Below are positions 57,395 to 64,000 of a DNA stretch of 64,000 nucleotides, piece after piece. This DNA is from Melastoma dodecandrum (taxonomy: Eukaryota > Streptophyta > Magnoliopsida > Myrtales > Melastomataceae). The DNA lies in assembly GCA_029817715.1 (NCBI GenBank), contig JARUPY010000606.1:7006001-7070000 (forward strand), written 5' to 3'. Numbering within the stretch: position 1 is the stretch's first letter; each line of letters starts with the position of its first letter. A model generated the notes under the pieces. The model worked only from the letters and a program-made list of their open reading frames with translations, did not search any database and had not been told where the DNA came from. The position numbers were made by a program, and so were the translations under genes.

Positions 57395-57602
57395 TATTAC
57401 GGGTCAAAATTTTCCAACTAACAACCTAGAATTAAGCAAATCTATCCATCTTGAGGAGAGTTTGTGGGGGTAATTAGTGACTAGTTAAGGAGGAATTGCT
57501 AGAACTACCAAGAAGAATACACAGATTTATGGAAGGACCAGGCTCCTAAGCCTAATCCCCCCTGAAGATTGTCCATACGCTTTTGTCTGGAGCTCTTGCC
57601 TA
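57026..57602. other. Convergent 3' flank between TerC and WRKY44-like gene
   Basis: Holds the 3' UTRs of both genes. An (AAT)n microsatellite runs from about 57364 to 57396. No gene seen. Confidence 0.5.
57364..57396. repeat. (AAT)n microsatellite
   Basis: Eleven consecutive AAT/ATA units in the TerC/WRKY intergenic gap. Confidence 0.95.
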
Positions 57603-59368
57603 TCACGGGTTGTCCGCGTTGTTATCGGTCTTCAGGGGCATCTCGTGATTGTGCTTTCCCTCGTACGTCGTGACGAATGACTTCGAGTCATCTGACAAGC
57701 GTTCCACGTACTTGCGCACGTTGCACTTGGTGCCTGTGCATCTGTAGTAGCTCCTGTGGACAAGGGCGAACATGCGTGTCATTTAAGCACGTACCAAGGT
57801 ATCTTAGTCGACAAGACGAATTAAAGGATGCACTTAATAGATCAAGAGAAAAGCAGCCTTACCTGGGATAGGGATTCCCTTTGACAACCTTTTGGCCGTA
57901 CTTCCTCCACCTAAACCCGTCGCTCTGCTTGTCAGGGTCAGCCAAATTCTGCTTGGCAACCCCTGGGTCTTGCGAGTCTTGTTCCGCGACTTCCTCTGAC
58001 CCATTCTCACTCTTTCTGCAAGTTCAGTTGCAATGAAATCAGAACCAGCATCAATCGGGCATTAATGCAGATGGAAATAGAGTATTAGTGTCAAATCTCT
58101 GTGCCTTCTTTTACTTCTTGGCTTGGCATCTGTAGAATTCTTTCTCTTGCTTCCATTTTCTTCGCCACTCATGCCACAAGAACTATCTTGAGTAGCCGTC
58201 GCCTGACCAAGGGCTGCTTCACCCCTTGAATGTTCATAAAGAAGAGGACCCTTCCCCAGGAATGCGAAATCCGAAGTCCCTGCTAATCCCGTCTCTATTT
58301 CATTCTCTGTTCTACCTAAAGCTTCGTTACTCCAAACTGGGTTTCCGTCATCTTGACCAGTTCCATCTGTTGCAGGAGGGTCTGCTGGTTGGCTGCTGGA
58401 TCCACGTTTCACAGGCTGAGGCTTTAAATGGTTGTGCTCCCCCTTGTAAACTATTTCCATAATATCTCCATCAAGCGACTGTTCCACCTTCTTTTTCACG
58501 GGACAACTAGGGTGAGTGCACTTGTAGTAACTCCGAGGGTACTCACTCCCTTTCACTTGCTTTTGCCCGTACTTCCTCCAGTTGTATCCATCATAAGGAC
58601 GATCGCAGTTTGCCACAGACGGTTTTTGACTCTCCTCCACATTTGATGGTGCGCCTGTATGTACCGAATTACAGGGCTGATGAGTTTCAGCACTGCTGGC
58701 AGCATTCCGAGTATCTTTCAAGCCAAGTTGCGGTTTCTGGGATGACTTGTCTTGCCCCGAATGTGGACCACTGGTTGGTGGCGACTGCAGAGCTTGATTA
58801 GGCGCATCAAAGTTTTCCTGCGACAAAGCGTCACTAACAGATTCTCGACGAAAATTTGGAAGTGCTACATGTGATGCACTACTTTGGCATATTCAATATT
58901 TGATTGAATCGGATACTGTTTCCATCAGGTAAAGAAGTACCAACCATTTTGGCCAAGAAAGACGCAGTAGTCTTGGAGACGAGCCTTGCCAGTGGTTTAT
59001 ACACGACAGTGGGCTCTGCATCAGGTTTCGGCACATACTGGTGTGGGTGGCTGGTCACTGTCCCCAATGTCTTGGCCTAATTAACACGAAGCATTATTAA
59101 CAACTCGAGAGAGAGAAAGGCATATTTACAGCACTTGAGAGGTTACCTGAGACGACGCCGTCGGGTTCGGTGTTTGAGCATGATTAGCAGCAGGTTTGAA
59201 CCTTACAGTTTTGGGCTTTATTGGGATGAGAGTAGCTTTGGGGGGTGATTGCAGAGGTTCGTCAATGGCACCGGTAAGGAGCTCCGTGAAGGACCTAAAG
59301 GTGGAGTGACTTGGTCGCGAGGCCACCGGTTTTGCTATCTTGATTCTCTCCGAATCTGGACTATCCAT
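57603..59368 (-). CDS. WRKY44: WRKY transcription factor, group I, WRKY44/TTG2-like
   Basis: Five minus-strand exons, 59368-59147, 59076-58941, 58864-58105, 58015-57863 and 57753-57603; 473 residues. The start [20 protein letters not shown] and the block [20 protein letters not shown] are TTG2 hallmarks. WRKY domain 1 (exon 3): [20 protein letters not shown] then [20 protein letters not shown] and GEHNH. Domain 2 (exons 4-5): [38 protein letters not shown] and GKHNH; the intron splits it at the usual PR|S position of group I genes. Both C2H2 zinc ligands are intact. Exon 3/4 is joined by a GC donor (AAAAGAAG|GCACAG), the only phase-2 site that keeps the frame into [11 protein letters not shown]2/WRKY44 controls trichome development, seed-coat mucilage and tannin. 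Confidence 0.92.
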
Positions 59369-61354
59369 ACTCTTTAGTTTAACCAGGCAACTGCTACTGA
59401 CTTCTCATTTCTTTGTCGCCTTATGCAACACAATCTAATTTTGCCTATTCATCAGACCTGCATACGCATCAAGCTGAATTAACCGAGTTACCAAAATTCC
59501 AATTGTTGGCATAGGTAGAACGACTCGATATAACATCGGAATCATAAACAACAAAAGAACACAATGTCACTACACAAGCAGAACAACAACTTGGCTTGCA
59601 ACCAAGTCACAAATCACCAAACATGAGCACCAAAAGGTCCCGCAATGCTGCTGCATGCAAAGGGACACATTTTAGTATATAGGGAAGAAGATCAAAAGCT
59701 CCTAAGCATACTGCATCACTCAGAAAGAACAGGGCTGGACGCAGAGGAGAGGTTTAAGTTCCACTTAAGCATGCAACGTGCTAATAGCTACATTCATGTC
59801 GGATCTTTGAGAAGAAGCGGATGCAAGCACACCAGGTTCCCATTTCTTTGGTCCCCACTGGGGGAGAACAATGACTTCTTCCAAGGAACTAAACCAACCT
59901 CCGGGAAACACGAGGGAGTATGACATCAGGCTGCTTTCAAGCCAATCATTCTGTGCTTCACATTTCACCTCAACAACTTCAAGCTGTTGGGTAAATCTGA
60001 AATTCCCAGGGATGGGACAAATTCCAGCTCAAGTCTCCACTCCTACTAATAAAGCATAAGGTAGCTAAACCCTTGGAATGGTAATGACACCCACTTGCCC
60101 TATTCTAGTGGAAGACATACTCCCTTAAAAAAAACATGGAATCTACTTCAAAAGCAAAACCCAGAAAAGCAGTCCCACAAGCACCTGGAGATTTCTTCCC
60201 CACTAACTCGACCAGGGTCTGCAGTCCAGAGCCAGACAAGACCACCCAGCTCATGACATAAAAGAAGGAAATTTTGAAAAAATAATGTATAAAAGAAAGG
60301 GAGACACTGACAGGGTCTATGGTAAGCATGGCGAATGTCCTAACCCTTCACCCCTCTCCAACCCAAAACCCGAAAGATTTCTTTTTCTGTCTGTTTTTCT
60401 AAACTCAGAACCCCAAAACTGCCAAAGCAAAACTTGTAACTCACTCCTAGAAAGAAAAGAAGAGAGAAAGAATACTTTGACTTCTGAGTGGTGGTTTCCT
60501 TCCCCTTACACAGCAAACTTGGAACTGGGTTTCTCTTAAATCTGCTTTCTTTTGCTAAACAAACAAAAAGGAGGGGTGGTGTGCGCGGGGGTGGGGGTTC
60601 AGCAGATCGTGTTCGTTTCTTACAAAAATGGATAGTTTGTTAGTCAGCCAATCATCTTCTTTCTGGCTGGGGGAGAAAGAAAGAGGCTGTGGCTGTGGAC
60701 TTTCCTTCCATCCATTCCACCACAACCCCCCTCTCCCTCCAACTACCGTTCTTCCCAACCCCCCTCTCCCCTTTGACCCCCCACCAACATTGTTATGTGT
60801 TGATCCCGTCCCAATTCCTAGTTCCCCCAAACTTGGGGTTAAACCAAAATCTTGATTAGAAGACAAATTACATGTCCAAAAAAACCAATCCGATAAAAAA
60901 ATTCCGTGTTCCGTGAGGACAAGAAAGACAAGTATGTTTGAGAGAGTTGGGGTTGGGAAGATTAGGCATGTAGATAGTTGGGTAGAGAAGTATGTTGCAG
61001 CTGAGTGTTTATGATACGAGGCCACCTGCGTAGTACAGGTGAGGGAGGCAACTCCCACAGTAGAACCACTGCACTCCCTTTTGACACCCTCTCAGCCCAG
61101 ATTGAGAAGCCTCGGTGGGAGATGAACTCGAGAACAAAAAGGAACCAGTTGATGACGAACCCATTTGAAGGGGGTCCAAAATGGCAGCAAATGACACCCT
61201 TACATAAGTAGATCACAAGGGTGTCCCCAGTAATTAAAAAGATTGTGCCCACAAAACATAAAAACAGACAAACACCAGTAAGAAAAAAGAACTTATTCTT
61301 ACAAGTCCAGAACGACACCCCAACTTAATTGAAAAGAAAAGAAGAGATGAAAAA
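59369..61354. other. Intergenic region, WRKY44 promoter and RPL4 3' UTR
   Basis: About 2 kb. The right 100-400 bp is likely the RPL4 3' UTR, the left part the WRKY44-like promoter and leader. A C/A-rich stretch at 60715-60790 (CCACAACCCCCCTCTCCCTC and similar) is low-complexity. No coding region recognised and no tRNA-like or snoRNA-like structure noticed. Confidence 0.5.
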
Positions 61355-62891
61355 TCACTGGGACACTCCGAGCCACTTGGAGAAGTTCTCAAACTCGGTG
61401 TAGTCGCTATCCGATATCATGGTCTGGTACCACGCCTTACCAGCAGCCTTGATCGCCGAAGCCTCCTCCTGCGGAAGAGGTATTAGTCGATGAAGGCATC
61501 GACCGGTGAGTTAATCTGATAACGAAACTAGCTTGCAGGAAAGGCAGAGGCTGACAATAAAATGAGGGTTGCCGAAACAGAAATAACCAGTTCCGGAAAT
61601 CACAGCGAATCAATTCATAAGTAAACCATTTCGCCTGCATATGATCCAAAGGGAAGAATTCCAACTACTCTTCTTAGTCCGGACAACATGATACGTACTA
61701 TGTTATCCTATCTAACCAGACAATAAGCAAAATCGACAGAGAAAAATCCATTGTAACTGAGTGCCTGAAAGAGAACAGATGTACCTTAGATACGGGCTTC
61801 CTCTTGTTGTTGAGCTTCGCCTTCTTGGCATTGACACGCTGTTCCTCTGCAAGTAGAGCCATCCTCCTCGCGGTCTTTGCATAAGGGTTCAACCTCAGCA
61901 TGGTATTCAGGTTCTTCAATGGGTTCTTCTTCAGTGGTGCCCTCTTGACCTCCTTCTTGATTGGCCTGACAACGGACTGCACCTCATCCGAGTTGATGAT
62001 CCTTGCAAGGTCGGCATTCACCATCTTAGACCTTGGCAGCACATAACCCTTCTTCTTCTCGGAGACCTTCCCGAAGGAACCGTAGATGGAATCTAGCTTC
62101 TCGAATGCAGACTTGGTCCATATCACGAACCTTCCCAGGTGCCCACCGGGGGCCAGCTTCAGCAGGTTCAGCCTCTCGACATTAGCAACCTCAACCCCTG
62201 GGAGGTTTCTAAAGGCCTTCTCAATCTTCGCCCCATCAGTGCCATAGATGATGAGTGGGCCCTTGCGGTTGACATATCGCCTGTTACGCATCTTTCCCTT
62301 GCCACAGCGGATGCCCTCACTGTCCTTCGCCTTCTCAGCATCAGCAAAGGCACCAACCTGCTTCAGGATCTTGATAGCAGCAGACGTCTTCTCAACAGAT
62401 TCAGAGGAGTCGCTGATCACGAGTGGAAGCTCAGGGACAGTATCGATGCGGTGTCCACGAGCAGCCACAAGAGACGGGATCGCACTAGCAGCTATAGCCG
62501 ACACCAACGCATACCTCTTCTGGTTAACATTGACACGCCTGTGCCAGCGGCGCCAGGTCTTGGTAGGTGCAAACATGCGACCACCCCTACACATGTTGCC
62601 GAAAGCACCCTGGCCAGCGCGGTGCGTGCCACCGCCGGGAACACGAGGGATACGCGAGACGGCACGACCGGTACCCCAGGACTCGGCCGAAGTCTGGTGT
62701 CCGGCGCGCTTGGAGACGGCGTAGGGCTGGCGGGAGTTGTTGGAGATCTGCGAATGGACGAAGGAGACAACGTCGGGGCGGAGCGACGCTCGCATGACGT
62801 CTGGGAGGGGGAGGGTGGGCGGCGCATCGGTGGCCATGTCGCCTTCCAGCGACTGCACGGTCACCAGAGGGCGGGCGGCGGCGGCGGCCAT
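61355..62891 (-). CDS. RPL4: Cytosolic 60S ribosomal protein L4 (uL4)
   Basis: Two minus-strand exons, 62891-61785 and 61468-61355, joined in phase 0 after KRKPVSK; 406 residues, the plant L4 length. The start is [20 protein letters not shown]. The conserved loop region [60 protein letters not shown] is complete; this loop reaches the peptide exit tunnel. The eukaryote-specific C-terminal extension ([38 protein letters not shown]) follows. The last exon encodes [20 protein letters not shown] and [17 protein letters not shown]. No lesion. Upstream telo-box and site II motifs are typical for ribosomal protein genes. Confidence 0.97.
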
Positions 62892-63338
62892 TGCTGGTAG
62901 GGTTTTGTGCTCTCTCTTGAAGAAATGAGCCGCGTCTTTAAGGTTTCCTGAAGCGAACGAGCTAGGGTTTCTGAGGGGCCTTATATAGCTCCGAAAATGT
63001 TAATGAATTTACGGCAGTGCCATAGGCCCAAAAAATAATTCAGCCCAATCCAATCTATTATTGGGCCTAGACCCAACCAAGCAGAACGATTCCATTCCGA
63101 TTTCTAGTAAATAGTTTTCTTGCAGGACGGTTCAACGACTAGTGATATGTCAGCATTCCGAGGATCCACTCGAGCATTTTATTACAACCTACTTTTGGCG
63201 GAGATGGAAGGGCTCTGGGCACGGCTCACAGTCGATGGACTCATGAGTTCATCTAGCACAAAAGTTTCCACCAGTACCACCGATTCGAAGTGTACGGAGA
63301 AGAGCAGAGGAAGGATGATGCTCCGTTGCAGCCTCTTC
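62892..63338. promoter_or_regulatory. RPL4 promoter with telo-box and site II motifs
   Basis: On the plus strand, TAGGGTTT (reverse of the telo-box AAACCCTA) occurs at 62898-62905 and 62963-62970. GGCCCA-type site II motifs occur at about 63025, CAGCCCA at 63041, and TGGGCC at 63062. Combined telo-box/site II arrangement is the usual signature of plant ribosomal protein and other growth genes. A TATATAGC stretch (62983-62990) may act as the TATA box. The rest is the 3' flank of the acyl-CoA synthetase gene. Confidence 0.7.

Positions 63339-64000
<662 letters not shown>

Noticed and set aside
62139..62900. 253-residue plus-strand frame opposite RPL4
   Set aside because: Antisense shadow of the RPL4 coding exon with no conserved domain.

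Overview
This is a gene-dense stretch of nuclear DNA from a flowering plant, most likely a core eudicot with a compact genome. The evidence is GT-AG introns of about 70-550 bp, plant-only families (Dof, WRKY, YUCCA flavin monooxygenase, TRM/DUF4378, TIGR01589, ALS3, H2A.W), plant promoter motifs (site II GGCCCA, telo-box, G-box) and no prokaryotic signals. I cannot name the species. I support about 20 protein-coding loci, three of them broken, plus one partial gene at the right edge. Exon coordinates were read by hand from splice consensus and reading-frame continuity; where I list exons, the phases add up to whole codons unless stated.

Layout, left to right: Dof transcription factor (+); cytosolic HSP70 (-) head-to-head with a YUCCA-like auxin-synthesis enzyme (+) across a promoter carrying a heat shock element; a diverged tandem repeat; ARF-GAP of the AGD6/AGD7 type (-); an unknown plant protein (-); histone H2A.W (+); another unknown plant protein (-); a damaged WAT1-like transporter gene (+); a 50-bp tandem repeat; a 23-exon kinesin-5 (-); a degenerate inverted-repeat element; a TIGR01589 protein (+); a TRM/DUF4378 gene with several lesions (+); a lung-seven-transmembrane-receptor pseudogene (-); an LTR-like AT-rich stretch; an orphan acidic ORF (+); a type I membrane protein (-); a Mutator-like element; ALS3 (-) head-to-head with a predicted mitochondrial protein (+); a small coiled-coil protein (+); MOS11 (-); tRNA m7G46 methyltransferase (-); a GC-hairpin Mutator-like element; chloroplast TerC (+); WRKY44/TTG2-like (-); ribosomal protein L4 (-); and the 3' end of a long-chain acyl-CoA synthetase (-).

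The genes are ordinary housekeeping and regulatory loci and do not form one pathway. Several sit in divergent pairs with short shared promoters (HSP70/YUCCA, ALS3/mitochondrial protein, unknown/H2A.W, tRNA methyltransferase/TerC).

The unusual content is mobile DNA. One 1,159-bp element (40949-42107) has terminal inverted repeats of about 190 bp and a perfect 9-bp target duplication, as Mutator-like elements do. A second, about 1,981 bp (50837-52817), has inverted repeats of about 350 bp, a 9-10-bp target duplication, and is packed with GC-rich palindromes of the form GGGGCGGGTTTT-AAAACCCGCCCC, several in a 43-bp tandem array. It lies 77 bp upstream of the TerC start codon. A decayed relative of its terminal repeats appears at 28239-28713. 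I consider this hairpin-bearing element family the best candidate for something undescribed.
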